Below are positions 9,121 to 17,012 of a DNA stretch of 64,000 bases, one piece after another. Source of the stretch: JAKFYM01 sp964416595 (GTDB lineage: Bacteria > Bdellovibrionota > UBA1018 > CAIPTA01); contig CAYQES010000006.1 in the NCBI GenBank assembly GCA_964416595.1, forward strand, positions 1 to 64,000, written 5' to 3'. The notes under the pieces were generated by a model. It searched no databases. It was not told the DNA's origin and saw nothing but the letters and a program-made list of their open reading frames with translations. The first letter of the stretch is position 1; each line of letters starts with the position of its first letter. The position numbers were made by a program, and so were the translations under genes.

Positions 9121-9136
9121 ACTATATAAATTGTTT
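9121..9136 (-). promoter_or_regulatory. Possible NrdR-type box upstream of nrdJ
   Basis: ACTATATAAATTGTTT resembles the 16-base AT-rich NrdR palindrome (consensus roughly ACACwATATATwGTGT) found in front of ribonucleotide reductase genes. It is 20 bases before the nrdJ start. Only one copy is evident, whereas NrdR usually binds a pair about three turns apart. The same bases include TATAGT on the minus strand, which may simply be a -10 element. Confidence 0.35.
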
Positions 9137-9213
9137 AATGAGCCGGTTTTCAGCGTCTTGCTGGGGCCCTTCATTTAGGTATAGCAGACTAGAGCGCAAA
9201 AAATAGAGTCCAG

Positions 9214-9250
9214 CAGTGCAGCAAAAAAACTTTTATTTTTTTGCGCACTG
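9214..9250. repeat. Long imperfect hairpin between the membrane protein gene and nrdJ
   Basis: CAGTG/CACTG outer arms (9214-9218, 9246-9250) and GCAAAAAAA/TTTTTTTGC inner arms (9221-9229, 9236-9244) pair with a small internal loop. On the minus strand the A and T tracts lie within the stem rather than after it, so this is an atypical terminator for the upstream gene or a regulatory hairpin for nrdJ. A second hairpin (CCTGCC/GGCAGG, 9282-9301) lies between it and the upstream stop codon. Confidence 0.5.
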
Positions 9251-9308
9251 GTCCGTCTGCAATATTCACTAGATGCCCGCACCTGCCTAAGTTTGGGCAG
9301 GAAAAAAC

Positions 9309-10202
9309 CTAAGGCGTTTTTTGCCGCGCCTCATTTAAAGTTTTGGCAAAAGAGCCATAAAGGTCAGTGGCGCGAAGTGTTAATGGGAAGGAGTCCTCTT
9401 TTATGGCCCGGGAGAATACAAAAATCATCACAGCCATATAACGGCTAATTTTTAGCCCAAGAAAAAAGTAAATCAGCATGGCAAGGCTTGTGGTGAGGGT
9501 GTTAGCGTCTTGCAGGATTTGTTGTTGAGCCAAGAAATAGTGACTACCCATTTTTCCGCTATTCACTAAATGCACAGCTAATTCAACCACCCGTCTGTAA
9601 ACAGAATCCATGATAATCGAAAGCACATAGCCAGTGCTTAAGCTTAGTGTTCCGAACGTGAGTAAGAACTTGGCGAGGAAGGGAAAGTTTGTGCCGAAGG
9701 GAATCAGCTCTTTCACTTGATTGGGGCCGCCGCCTTTTAATCGTAAACAAAACAGCCAGATCACTCGATCAAAAGCGGGAGATTCGGAAAGCCAAGAGGA
9801 AGCGGGGCGCAGTTTTTCTGGCTGGTCAATTGCTGTGCGCACCATGGTTTGAGCATTCACAAAAGGCGCCGTGGCCCACCTCATCACCATATAGGCCGCG
9901 ATCGCTGTAACTACTATTTGCAACGCAAAGTAGCCCGTAGTGGAAAATATTTCTAGTTCCACTTGTTTAAAATAGGCATCTCGTATTTTTTCGTCTAAAG
10001 GCAGGCCATTGGCTTCTAGAAAATAAAGATTTAGTTGAGAGAAAATAGAAACGAGCATTAGTAACACAAGGCCACAAGCCAGGGGCACCGCAGTTAAGAG
10101 AGCTGAATAGCAGAGGCGGTAGCGGGCGAGGGGAGTGAGGGCCGGGAAGATAACAATATTTTTGAACCTTTTTTCCTGGTTCTCTGTTTGCCCTTGTTTC
10201 AT
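9309..10202 (-). CDS. Predicted multi-pass membrane protein, function unknown
   Basis: The 297-aa product has about five hydrophobic segments, near residues 33-60, 90-108, 178-200 and 240-268. A cytoplasmic-looking loop of ~70 residues (ATAPFVNAQTMVRTAIDQPE...) follows the second. There is no recognised catalytic or transporter motif. The layout of membrane segments with a short linker loosely recalls the membrane modules of sensory proteins, but no histidine kinase, GGDEF or methyl-accepting domain follows. The gene is downstream of argS (32-base gap) in the same direction and may be co-transcribed with it. Confidence 0.72.
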   Translation of the reverse strand: MKQGQTENQEKRFKNIVIFPALTPLARYRLCYSALLTAVPLACGLVLLMLVSIFSQLNLYFLEANGLPLDEKIRDAYFKQVELEIFSTTGYFALQIVVTAIAAYMVMRWATAPFVNAQTMVRTAIDQPEKLRPASSWLSESPAFDRVIWLFCLRLKGGGPNQVKELIPFGTNFPFLAKFLLTFGTLSLSTGYVLSIIMDSVYRRVVELAVHLVNSGKMGSHYFLAQQQILQDANTLTTSLAMLIYFFLGLKISRYMAVMIFVFSRAIKEDSFPLTLRATDLYGSFAKTLNEARQKTP

Positions 10203-10233
10203 GCCACGCCTACCTTTCCTTAAGAGGAGTTGC

Positions 10234-11952
10234 CTACATTTCTTCCGGTGCTTTCATACATAATAAATATAAAGTATTTCCTAGTACTTGGCGAAAACCT
10301 TGTACTAATCCTAATTTTTCTCTTGTTTCAGCGGGCGGGCTTGCGTCATCGAGAACTCGAACTTGTCGGTAAAAGCCATTAAAGCCTTTGGCTAGATCCA
10401 AGGCGTAGTTACCAAGTATGGAGGGTTTGTTTAGGCGTAAAGCTCCGGCGAGGGCGGATTCTAAGCGCCCACACTGTTTCATGAGCGTTAATGCTGCTTC
10501 CGATTGTTGCAAAACGGAAGAGTGTTCCGGAGGTTGGGGGAGTAATCCTTTTGCTGCGGCCTGTCTTAGGATGGATGAGGCCCGGGCGTAGGTGTATTGC
10601 AGGTAGGGGCCCGTGTCGCCTTCAAAATCTAAAATACGGTTCCAGTCGAATTCCACGTCTTTTAAACGATCCGTGGAAAGGTCATTAAAAATTACGGCGC
10701 CCACGCCCACGATCTCGGCCACTTCTTCCATATTGGCGAGGTTTGGATTTTTAGCCCGGATAATCTCTAGGGCTTTTTCTTTGGCTTCATCCATTACTTC
10801 CGTAGCGAGGATCACACGGCCTTTGCGTGTGCTGAATTTTCCGTCTTTAAATCGGTAGAGGCCATAATTGATGTGTTGCAGTTGATCAGCCCATGGATAC
10901 TGCATTTTTTGTAAAACCGAAAACACCTGCTTCATGTGCAGTTGTTGCTCATTGCCCACCACATAGAGGCAGCGATCAAATTGAAAATGTTTGTGGCGCC
11001 AGATGGCGGCCGCTAAATCCCGGGTGGCATAGAGGCTCGTGCCATCGCGGGTGAGAATCAAGCAGGGCGGAGAATCTTCGCCGAGAGAAACCACTTGGGC
11101 GCCATCGCTTTCCACCAAAAGATTTTTGCTTTTTAATTCTTGAATGAGAGCGGGGATTTTATCCGCATAAAAACTTTCGCCAATGTAATGATCGAAGCGC
11201 ACGCCTAGGCGGTCGTAGACTTTTTTTAAACCTTCAACACTAAGGTCGCAAAACTTTTGCCAGAGGGCCGTGAGCTCGGGATCTTTTTCTTCGATTTTTT
11301 TGAATAAGAGGCGGGCTTCTTGGTCGATCGCTGGATCAGCTTCTTCTTCCTGGTTTACCCGCACGTATAACTTCATGAGGTATCCCAAGGGGTCCTTCAG
11401 CATTTCCTCTTCGTTACCGTATTTCAGGTAACCGTAAGCCACGCGTCCGAATTGGGGGCCCCAGTCTCCCAGGTGATTCAGGGCGATCGTGTGGTGGCCC
11501 GTGGCCGCATAAATGTTAAAAAGCGATTGGCCCAAAATCGTGTTGCGGAAGTGACCAATGTGCAGCTCTTTGGCCACATTGGGACTCGAATATTCCACCA
11601 GCACTTTTTGGCCTTGGCCAAGAGTGCTATGGCCATACTTTTCTTTTTGCGCCAAAGCTTTTTGCACAAAGGTGAAAGCGGCCCCAGCCGATAGGCGAAA
11701 ATTTACATAAGGCCCGAGATTTTTTACGGATTCGAAATTGCCTTGGCCCTGAAGTTTTTGGGCTAATTCTTGAGCAATTTGCGGCGGAGCTTTTTTACGG
11801 ATTTTTGCAATTTGAAAACAGGGAAAGGCGATATCCCCATGTTCTTCCCGTTGGGGGCGCTCTAAGAGTTGAAATACCTGCTCTACGGTAGCTTCACCCT
11901 CGGCCAATTGGGCCGCCAAGAGCTTTGCTGCTTCATTCATGTACTGGACCAT
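10234..11952 (-). CDS. argS: Arginyl-tRNA synthetase
   Basis: This class I synthetase charges tRNA-Arg. The 572-aa length is normal for the family. An N-terminal Add-1 domain (HGDIAFPCFQIAK) precedes the catalytic core with the HIGH motif at ~131-134 (AKELHIGHFRNT). A KMSKS-equivalent KFSTRKG lies near residue 370, with the usual relaxed form of ArgRS. A DALR anticodon-binding helical domain closes the protein. Two in-frame ATGs (11952 and 11940) both lack a clear Shine-Dalgarno, so the true start may be four codons later (MNEAAK). The gene is divergent from the envelope operon at 12053. Confidence 0.96.
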   Translation of the reverse strand: MVQYMNEAAKLLAAQLAEGEATVEQVFQLLERPQREEHGDIAFPCFQIAKIRKKAPPQIAQELAQKLQGQGNFESVKNLGPYVNFRLSAGAAFTFVQKALAQKEKYGHSTLGQGQKVLVEYSSPNVAKELHIGHFRNTILGQSLFNIYAATGHHTIALNHLGDWGPQFGRVAYGYLKYGNEEEMLKDPLGYLMKLYVRVNQEEEADPAIDQEARLLFKKIEEKDPELTALWQKFCDLSVEGLKKVYDRLGVRFDHYIGESFYADKIPALIQELKSKNLLVESDGAQVVSLGEDSPPCLILTRDGTSLYATRDLAAAIWRHKHFQFDRCLYVVGNEQQLHMKQVFSVLQKMQYPWADQLQHINYGLYRFKDGKFSTRKGRVILATEVMDEAKEKALEIIRAKNPNLANMEEVAEIVGVGAVIFNDLSTDRLKDVEFDWNRILDFEGDTGPYLQYTYARASSILRQAAAKGLLPQPPEHSSVLQQSEAALTLMKQCGRLESALAGALRLNKPSILGNYALDLAKGFNGFYRQVRVLDDASPPAETREKLGLVQGFRQVLGNTLYLLCMKAPEEM

Positions 11953-12052
11953 TGGACTACATCATAGCAGTACGCACAGGCATTTCCAAGGAGGGAAACT
12001 CGCCCTTAAGGGAGCTCTAAAAGCTACCGATACTAAAGGGAAGGATGCTTTC

Positions 12053-12652
12053 ATGAAACTGATTTTGATGTGTTCTTTTTTTGCTCTCACCGCCTGCACT
12101 TCTCCTACCGTTTGGTGGAAAAAAGTGAACGCCAAGGCTCAGCATTTAGCCACCTTGGAGGCACGCTATGAAATTTTGGTCAAAGAGCATGAGAAATTGA
12201 AAGAGGACTACTATCGCATCGAACATGAAGTGGCGAGCTTACGGGCCAAAGAACAAGGCCAAGGTTTGGCCGAATTGAATCTAAAGGCCACGGGATCTGC
12301 GCTTGGCCGTCGTCCTGCATCGATTTCCTATAAGGCTCCTCTCGGCTTGAAGTTAGAGGAATTACAAGATTTGGCTTTTGAGCATTTACGGGAACATCGT
12401 TTTGCGGAAGCGGCGGTTACCTTCGAAGAATTTTTAACAAAGCCAGAAGCTGCCAGTTTGCAAACGGCCGATGTGCTTTATTCGGCCGGCGTGGCTTGGT
12501 TCCAAGTAGGCAACTACAACAAAGCCAAAGAATATATGCTGGAGGCTGGTCATTTTGCTAGCGGAGAACAGAAAGAGAAAGTGCGCAAAAAAGTGGGGCT
12601 CTGGCAAAGAGTGATTGATCGCAAAATCGCCAGTGAGGGCGGAGGGAAATAA
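12053..12652 (+). CDS. Coiled-coil/TPR lipoprotein (CpoB/YbgF-like architecture)
   Basis: A lipoprotein signal (MKLILMCSFFALTAC-T) places the mature protein at a membrane from about Cys15. A charged coiled-coil (~28-70, LEARYEILVKEHEKLKEDYY) precedes two TPR-like helical hairpins (~105-185, EHLREHRFAEAAVTFEEFL; AGVAWFQVGNYNKAKEYML). This order resembles CpoB/YbgF of the Tol-Pal system, but no tol or pal gene is adjacent, so the name is not assigned. I start at the ATG at 12053 because it has AAGGA upstream and gives the lipobox; the frame is open further upstream without a credible start. It is the first of four co-directional envelope genes, two bases from the next. Confidence 0.8.
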   Translation: MKLILMCSFFALTACTSPTVWWKKVNAKAQHLATLEARYEILVKEHEKLKEDYYRIEHEVASLRAKEQGQGLAELNLKATGSALGRRPASISYKAPLGLKLEELQDLAFEHLREHRFAEAAVTFEEFLTKPEAASLQTADVLYSAGVAWFQVGNYNKAKEYMLEAGHFASGEQKEKVRKKVGLWQRVIDRKIASEGGGK

Positions 12653-12654
12653 CA

Positions 12655-13755
12655 ATGGTAAGGACGCTGATTTTTTTGTTGGCATTGCCAGCAATTGCTT
12701 CTGAGGAAAAAAGCGGGCAAGTAGTGGCCATGAATTTTCATACGGGCGGATCTGTGAGGGCCGGAGAGCTTTTCACTGTTGGTGCAACCTCCGTGCGGCT
12801 TGTGGACAAAAAAAATATGAAGGTGGAGTTGGCTCCGCATTCTGTGGTACAGTTCAATAACGAATCAGAGCTTTCCGTATTGCGTGGATCTGCATTGCTA
12901 GAGAGCGTGAATGAGCGGAGTCTCAGCACCGCCAGTGCGCGTTTAGATTTTCGTGGTCGCGTGTTTATTTCCTACGATCATAAAGAACGTAGCACTTCTG
13001 CTTTTGTGGTGGAAGGCGAGGCTCGGTTAGTAAATCCTCAGGAGAAAAACCGTAGTTTACGCTTAGAACGTTTGCATGGAGCTACCATGGAGATTGGCTC
13101 GATTCTGCCCCAGCTTGTGCGCCAGCTAGATTATGCTTCTGTGCAATCTTGGTTAAAGGGCTATGCTTGGCCTGAGGCTCGAGTGAAGGAAACTTTGGGG
13201 AATTTTACGGAATCTGTGGTGGCGGAAAAGGAAGAGGCTCCGGAATATTTGCGCAATGTGAAGCTAGAAGAATATTTTTCTGCTGTGGAAGATGCGGACG
13301 ATTCAGGGCAACCCGATTACTATCAGAAAAAGTTTTCTGATCCCGATGTTGTAATGGCCGAAGCTAAATCCACCAAGGAAACCAATAAAAGTTTAAGCCC
13401 AGAAGAGGCGGCTCTGATTGCTTTACCCAGCACAAAAATTGATCTTGGTTTTGATGTGATTGGCCCTGAGGAAAAACTTCGGGAATTGGGTGCCTTAGAC
13501 TCCGCACACACGGAGAAAAAGGGTAGGGAATTGGCTTCCGTGAAGCCCGCTAAAACGGTTAAAGCGGAGACCAAAGCTCCGGTTTCTCCGGCGGGTGATC
13601 CTGACATAAATGGAGTACTAGAGCGTTTACGGGATATTAAACCCAAAAACCCCGTAATATCCCATGTTCCTACGGTGAGCTCTTCCCGTGCGCCCGCATC
13701 CTTAGCCACACCTGTGGTACCCGATCCAGTTTACGACTATTCCCAAAATTTCTAA
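12655..13755 (+). CDS. Exported FecR-domain protein
   Basis: A short signal peptide (MVRTLIFLLALPAIA) precedes a FecR-like beta domain at ~25-150. It shows the family's pattern: GGSVRAGELFTVG, then an LAPHSVVQF strand, LRGSALLES, and a VVEGEARLVNP hairpin. FecR domains often sense or bind in the periplasm. The C-terminal ~200 residues are acidic and low-complexity (EKEEAPEY, KETNKSLSPEEAA, KAETKAPVSPAG), probably disordered. There is no transmembrane helix and no adjacent ECF sigma factor, so classical FecIR signalling is unlikely. GGAGGG lies nine bases before the ATG, inside the end of the upstream gene. Confidence 0.78.
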   Translation: MVRTLIFLLALPAIASEEKSGQVVAMNFHTGGSVRAGELFTVGATSVRLVDKKNMKVELAPHSVVQFNNESELSVLRGSALLESVNERSLSTASARLDFRGRVFISYDHKERSTSAFVVEGEARLVNPQEKNRSLRLERLHGATMEIGSILPQLVRQLDYASVQSWLKGYAWPEARVKETLGNFTESVVAEKEEAPEYLRNVKLEEYFSAVEDADDSGQPDYYQKKFSDPDVVMAEAKSTKETNKSLSPEEAALIALPSTKIDLGFDVIGPEEKLRELGALDSAHTEKKGRELASVKPAKTVKAETKAPVSPAGDPDINGVLERLRDIKPKNPVISHVPTVSSSRAPASLATPVVPDPVYDYSQNF

Positions 13756-13806
13756 CTGGCTACCGGCAGCGGCCCGTCGTATTCTAATAGAAGGATGGGC
13801 ATTTCC

Positions 13807-14397
13807 ATGGACGGAAAAAAACTCCTGCTACTATTTGCTATTGGTTTGGGGATAGTTGCGCCAGCTCGAGGAGCCGTGATCGAGCTTTCCGGTATGGTGG
13901 CTTACAATAAGGCCCAATATTCCGACGGATATAAAAGTTTCCAGCGCCGCTATACCGGTTCCGTGGACTTTAAATTTACACAAGTTTCTGCTCTGCAATT
14001 TGAATATACAGACAGCATAACCAAGGTTTCTTATTTAGCGGATCTTAGCAATATTCTTCCTGGCCTCAGCACGCCAGAAGCCACCACCTATAAAGATAAA
14101 ATTTACTCCTTTAACTGGGTGCAAAACCTAGTGCCTAGCCGTTGGCTCATACAGCCTTACATTGTGTTCGGTGGCGGAAAAATGCGGCGTTTCATCATTC
14201 GAGAATATCCGGTTTTAGGCATATATCAATCGGTAGTGCAAAGCGTGGCAACGGGCACTGGGGGAATAGGGTTAAGAATTTTTCTCACCAAAAATATGGC
14301 CATCAAGGGTGAAATAAAAACTTATGTGCCAAGATTTAAATTTTCCCTCTGGAAAGAAAATCAATTATTCTCTGCCGGACTCTCCTGGGTTTTTTAA
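13807..14397 (+). CDS. Small outer-membrane beta-barrel protein
   Basis: After a signal peptide (GKKLLLLFAIGLGIVAPARGA) the 196-aa product is made of alternating amphipathic strands rich in aromatic residues. It ends in a terminal Phe (SAGLSWVF), the usual BAM recognition pattern for outer-membrane barrels; six to eight strands fit the length. The start at 13807 is preferred because AGAAGGA then sits 11 bases upstream. An in-frame ATG at 13795 directly abuts the same Shine-Dalgarno. It is the third gene of the envelope operon, 18 bases before the next. Confidence 0.75.
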   Translation: MDGKKLLLLFAIGLGIVAPARGAVIELSGMVAYNKAQYSDGYKSFQRRYTGSVDFKFTQVSALQFEYTDSITKVSYLADLSNILPGLSTPEATTYKDKIYSFNWVQNLVPSRWLIQPYIVFGGGKMRRFIIREYPVLGIYQSVVQSVATGTGGIGLRIFLTKNMAIKGEIKTYVPRFKFSLWKENQLFSAGLSWVF

Positions 14398-14415
14398 TTT
14401 TTTTGGTGTTGTCCG

Positions 14416-15471
14416 ATGCCGCTACTTTTTTTTGTTAGCGTATTTTTTCTCTCGTCTTGCTCGAGCTTGAGCTATTTGGCGGAAAATGGTGTTGGTCAAT
14501 GGAAAATGTTTAATCGTTCCCGGCCCGTGGAAGAAGTGATGGCGAGCCCCCATACTCCAGGATCTGTGCGTGAGGGCATAGCTTGGGTGCAGGAGGCAAA
14601 AAAATTCGCCGTGGAATTGGGACTCAACGCTACGGGCAGCTACCAATCCTATGTTCAGTTAGATTCTCCTTGTGTGGTGTGGGCGGTTTCCGCGGCTCAC
14701 CCACTCGAACTAAAAGAAAAAAGCTGGCGTTTTCCTTTAGTGGGCGAGGTGCCCTATTTGGGATTTTTTAATAAAGCTAGTGCCGAACAGGAATTAGCAA
14801 GGCTCGCTCGGGAAGAAGTGCCCACGCCTGACACTTGGATTCGCTGCGTGCCGGCCTTTAGTTCCTTAGGATGGTTTTCGGATCCCCTCTATAGTTCTAT
14901 TTTACGCGGCAAAGAGCGGGATGTGGCGGAGCTCGTGATTCATGAGAGTTTGCACGCCACGGTGTGGGTGGGCAATAGCGTGGATTTTAATGAGAAGCTT
15001 GCCAATTTTGTGGGGCTCGAGGGGAGTCTGCGCTACATGGATAAAAAATTTGGGTCACAGGCTGTGCAAGAAGCGCAAAAAGAAATTATGGGAGAAAAAC
15101 TTTTTGGAGAATTCCTATACAGGGAAGTGGAAGTCTATAAAAATAAGGTGCGAAATGTGGCGGAGAAGGAAAGATTTTATGTCTCACTGCCAGAGCGCTA
15201 CCAAGCGTTTTTGGTCCAAAAGAAAAAACAAGGCCTCGAGTTTAAGCCTTTGTCTGTGAAGTTCGCGGGTTGGAACAATAGCGCGCTTTTGAGCTTCGTT
15301 AATTACTATTCAGATTTTTCTGTGTTCGAAAAGATGTTGCGTTCTTGCAACGGTGATCTAGGACGATTTGTGCAATGGATTGTGGCCGAGAAACGCAAAA
15401 AAACGGGGCGCTTTTTGAGCGCCCCGGAAGAACATTTAGCGGAATTAGTGAAAAGTTCTTCGTGTAACTAA
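14416..15471 (+). CDS. Putative zinc aminopeptidase lipoprotein (PF10023/COG4324-like)
   Basis: The lipobox (FFLSSC-SS) predicts lipidation at Cys15. The body matches the predicted aminopeptidase family I know as COG4324. It carries a gluzincin motif HESLH at ~176-180 (VIHESLHATVW) with the third ligand Glu in FNEKLANFVG about 20 residues later. The 351-aa length is typical. It would act on peptides in the periplasm or outer membrane. The ATG has only a weak ribosome binding site, which suggests coupling to the barrel gene. A minus-strand terminator for the neighbouring gene is embedded in its 3' end. The two convergent stop codons are one base apart. Confidence 0.82.
   Translation: MPLLFFVSVFFLSSCSSLSYLAENGVGQWKMFNRSRPVEEVMASPHTPGSVREGIAWVQEAKKFAVELGLNATGSYQSYVQLDSPCVVWAVSAAHPLELKEKSWRFPLVGEVPYLGFFNKASAEQELARLAREEVPTPDTWIRCVPAFSSLGWFSDPLYSSILRGKERDVAELVIHESLHATVWVGNSVDFNEKLANFVGLEGSLRYMDKKFGSQAVQEAQKEIMGEKLFGEFLYREVEVYKNKVRNVAEKERFYVSLPERYQAFLVQKKKQGLEFKPLSVKFAGWNNSALLSFVNYYSDFSVFEKMLRSCNGDLGRFVQWIVAEKRKKTGRFLSAPEEHLAELVKSSSCN
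15397..15425 (-). terminator. Terminator for the 15473 lipoprotein gene, inside the opposite coding region
   Basis: GGGGCGC (15405-15411) and GCGCCCC (15419-15425) form a 7-bp GC stem with a 7-base loop. On the minus strand it is followed by C and then seven T (15397-15403). It lies ~50 bases beyond the minus-strand stop and within the last codons of the plus-strand aminopeptidase-like gene. Confidence 0.8.
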
Positions 15472-15472
15472 A

Positions 15473-16147
15473 CTAGATCGCTTGCGTAGAGCTGGTTTGC
15501 ACGATCAAGATACCGCTCCACTTGTGGGTGGAGTGCACTTCTTTACGACAACCGGGGTACGCATTGTACTGGGGGTTCGTGGGCTGGTAGGCGCCAGTGT
15601 TCGGATCCCAGTAGTAGAAGGGATTTGGAACATAGGTGCAGTAAAAATCGTTCTTGGGCAAGATCACTTGGATTTGCACAGGTACACCAGGGGTCACATA
15701 AGAAGAAAGATTGATCACGTTGGAAGTTTCGCCCACGCGTCCATAGGTGTAGTTGCTGGAAGTATACTGAGGGGTTACGTCCGTGCCATTTACCCGGATC
15801 GTTACTTTCAATTCCGTGGCTTTGTGCACGTGGTTGCCCTGTTCGGCAGTTACTTTGAATTTTACTTTCAGCACGTTATCCGTGGTGATGTTGGGAGTGG
15901 TAGCGTTTTGGTTACCATTCAAACTGAATTCATAACTTAAAGGCGGAGCCAAAGGTGAAGGATCATCTGGATCCGAAGGAACTGGCTCATCGGGGATATT
16001 GCAATTAAAGCAAGGGGCCGGAGCAATTACTACAGGGCTAGAAACACCCGTATTGCCACCTGCGCGTTTGGTTTTTCCGCAGGCACTAAATGTAAGAGCC
16101 GTGATCAGAATCGCTAGGATCGTGATTGGCTTAGATTGCGTTCTCAT
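15473..16147 (-). CDS. Putative lipoprotein, function unknown
   Basis: The start at 16147 is supported by GAGGAG seven bases upstream and by the lipobox it creates (ITALTFSAC-GK); an upstream in-frame ATG at 16201 would bury the signal peptide. The 224-aa product has a Pro/Asp-rich spacer after the lipid anchor (ENVELOPE-distal residues ~30-65). A beta-rich domain with many Asn, Thr and Val strands and several Cys residues (YCTY, GCRKEV) follows. It looks like an immunoglobulin-type or adhesin-like fold, without catalytic motifs. It is a single gene with its own terminator. Confidence 0.75.
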   Translation of the reverse strand: MRTQSKPITILAILITALTFSACGKTKRAGGNTGVSSPVVIAPAPCFNCNIPDEPVPSDPDDPSPLAPPLSYEFSLNGNQNATTPNITTDNVLKVKFKVTAEQGNHVHKATELKVTIRVNGTDVTPQYTSSNYTYGRVGETSNVINLSSYVTPGVPVQIQVILPKNDFYCTYVPNPFYYWDPNTGAYQPTNPQYNAYPGCRKEVHSTHKWSGILIVQTSSTQAI

Positions 16148-16261
16148 AAAATCTCCTCTTTCACTAAGTCTCCCGGGATTTCGTGTCCAGGGAGTTTCCA
16201 CTACCCTTCACATCGCAATGCCCATGCCATAGTGGAGTTAATTGCTTTTTATTGGATATTG

Positions 16262-16290
16262 TTAAGTTGTTTTAAGAGGTTAGGTATAGT
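16262..16290 (+). promoter_or_regulatory. Candidate sigma-70 promoter for dut
   Basis: TTAAGT (16262-16267), a 17-base spacer and TATAGT (16285-16290). The -10 matches 5/6 of consensus, the -35 only 3/6. It lies ~130 bases before dut in the 275-base intergenic region, which otherwise holds no coding sequence I can support. Confidence 0.4.
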
Positions 16291-16422
16291 GGTTAGAAGC
16301 GTGCCCAGGCCCTGTGGAGGCCTTAGACAGACCTGTCTCTGTTTAGAAATTCTACAGACCGTTAGTTTTTAGGCAGGAGCGATGCTAAGGTTTGGGCACA
16401 TTTTTTACAGCTGGGGGATAGG

Positions 16423-16887
16423 ATGGAAATAAAACGGGTTTTGGTGAAGAGATTAGAGAATTTCCGTGGAGAATTGCCTACTTACGAGAGCCCCCAGGCC
16501 AGTGGCTTTGATCTTCGGGCCCAGCTTGCTGCTCCTATAGTATTAGGCCCCGGCCAGCGGCAATTGGTGCCCACAGGACTGGCTTTAGAGATCCCTGGGG
16601 GGTTTGAGGTGCAAATCCGGCCCCGTTCGGGCTGGGCCGCTAAAAAAGGGGTTACCGTGGTGAATGCCCCGGGCACTATTGATGCGGATTATCGGGGTGA
16701 AATTAAGGTGGCACTGGTGAATTTGGGGCAAGAAACTGTGGAAATCCAAGACCAAGACCGTATCGCCCAAGGGGTGCTTTGCCCTGTTTTCCAGGCTGAG
16801 TTTTTAGAGGCCGAGGATCTTTCTAGCACTAGCCGGGGGGCCGGAGGCTTTGGTAGCACGGGCCTAGGATCTAGTGTTTCATCTTAA
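16423..16887 (+). CDS. dut: Deoxyuridine 5'-triphosphate nucleotidohydrolase
   Basis: The trimeric dUTPase hydrolyses dUTP to dUMP and pyrophosphate, keeping uracil out of DNA and supplying dTMP synthesis. All five motifs are visible: ASGFDLRA, PRSGWAAKKGV, NAPGTIDADYRGEIKV, QDRIAQGV and the C-terminal glycine-rich RGAGGFGSTG arm that closes over the substrate. The 154-aa length is standard. GGGGGATAGG precedes the ATG. The gene is followed by an AT-rich terminator overlapping its stop and then by the flagellin promoter. Confidence 0.97.
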   Translation: MEIKRVLVKRLENFRGELPTYESPQASGFDLRAQLAAPIVLGPGQRQLVPTGLALEIPGGFEVQIRPRSGWAAKKGVTVVNAPGTIDADYRGEIKVALVNLGQETVEIQDQDRIAQGVLCPVFQAEFLEAEDLSSTSRGAGGFGSTGLGSSVSS

Positions 16888-16902
16888 CAATTAAGATTTT
16901 TT
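16881..16902 (+). terminator. AT-rich terminator overlapping the dut stop codon
   Basis: ATCTTAA (16881-16887) and TTAAGAT (16891-16897) form a perfect 7-bp stem with a CAA loop, followed by a run of T to 16902. The stem is AT-rich, so termination may be partial. The dut TAA lies in its left arm. Confidence 0.6.
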
Positions 16903-16903
16903 C

Positions 16904-16952
16904 CTAGAAATATCATGCAGTTGTGAGATTTGCGGAAAGCGGGTATTTCTAG
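16904..16952. repeat. Spaced inverted repeat over the flagellin promoter
   Basis: CTAGAAATA (16904-16912) and TATTTCTAG (16944-16952) are perfect 9-base complements with a 31-base spacer. The right arm abuts the -10 hexamer and the left arm lies upstream of the -35, a layout expected of a dimeric or looping regulator site. Confidence 0.5.
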
Positions 16953-16958
16953 TATACT
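16930..16958 (+). promoter_or_regulatory. Candidate sigma-70 promoter of the flagellin gene
   Basis: TTGCGG (16930-16935), a 17-base spacer and TATACT (16953-16958). The -10 matches 5/6 and the spacing is ideal. I could not find a good sigma-28 promoter here, which is unusual for a flagellin gene. Confidence 0.55.
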
Positions 16959-17012
16959 TAATCTTGACCGTAAAAATCAGTTATTGGGCTGACTGAGAAG
17001 AGAGGGACGTGT

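Noticed and set aside
9101..9308. Cobalamin riboswitch upstream of nrdJ
   Set aside because: The region is ~200 bases but has no B12-box-like core; only AT-rich hairpins are present.
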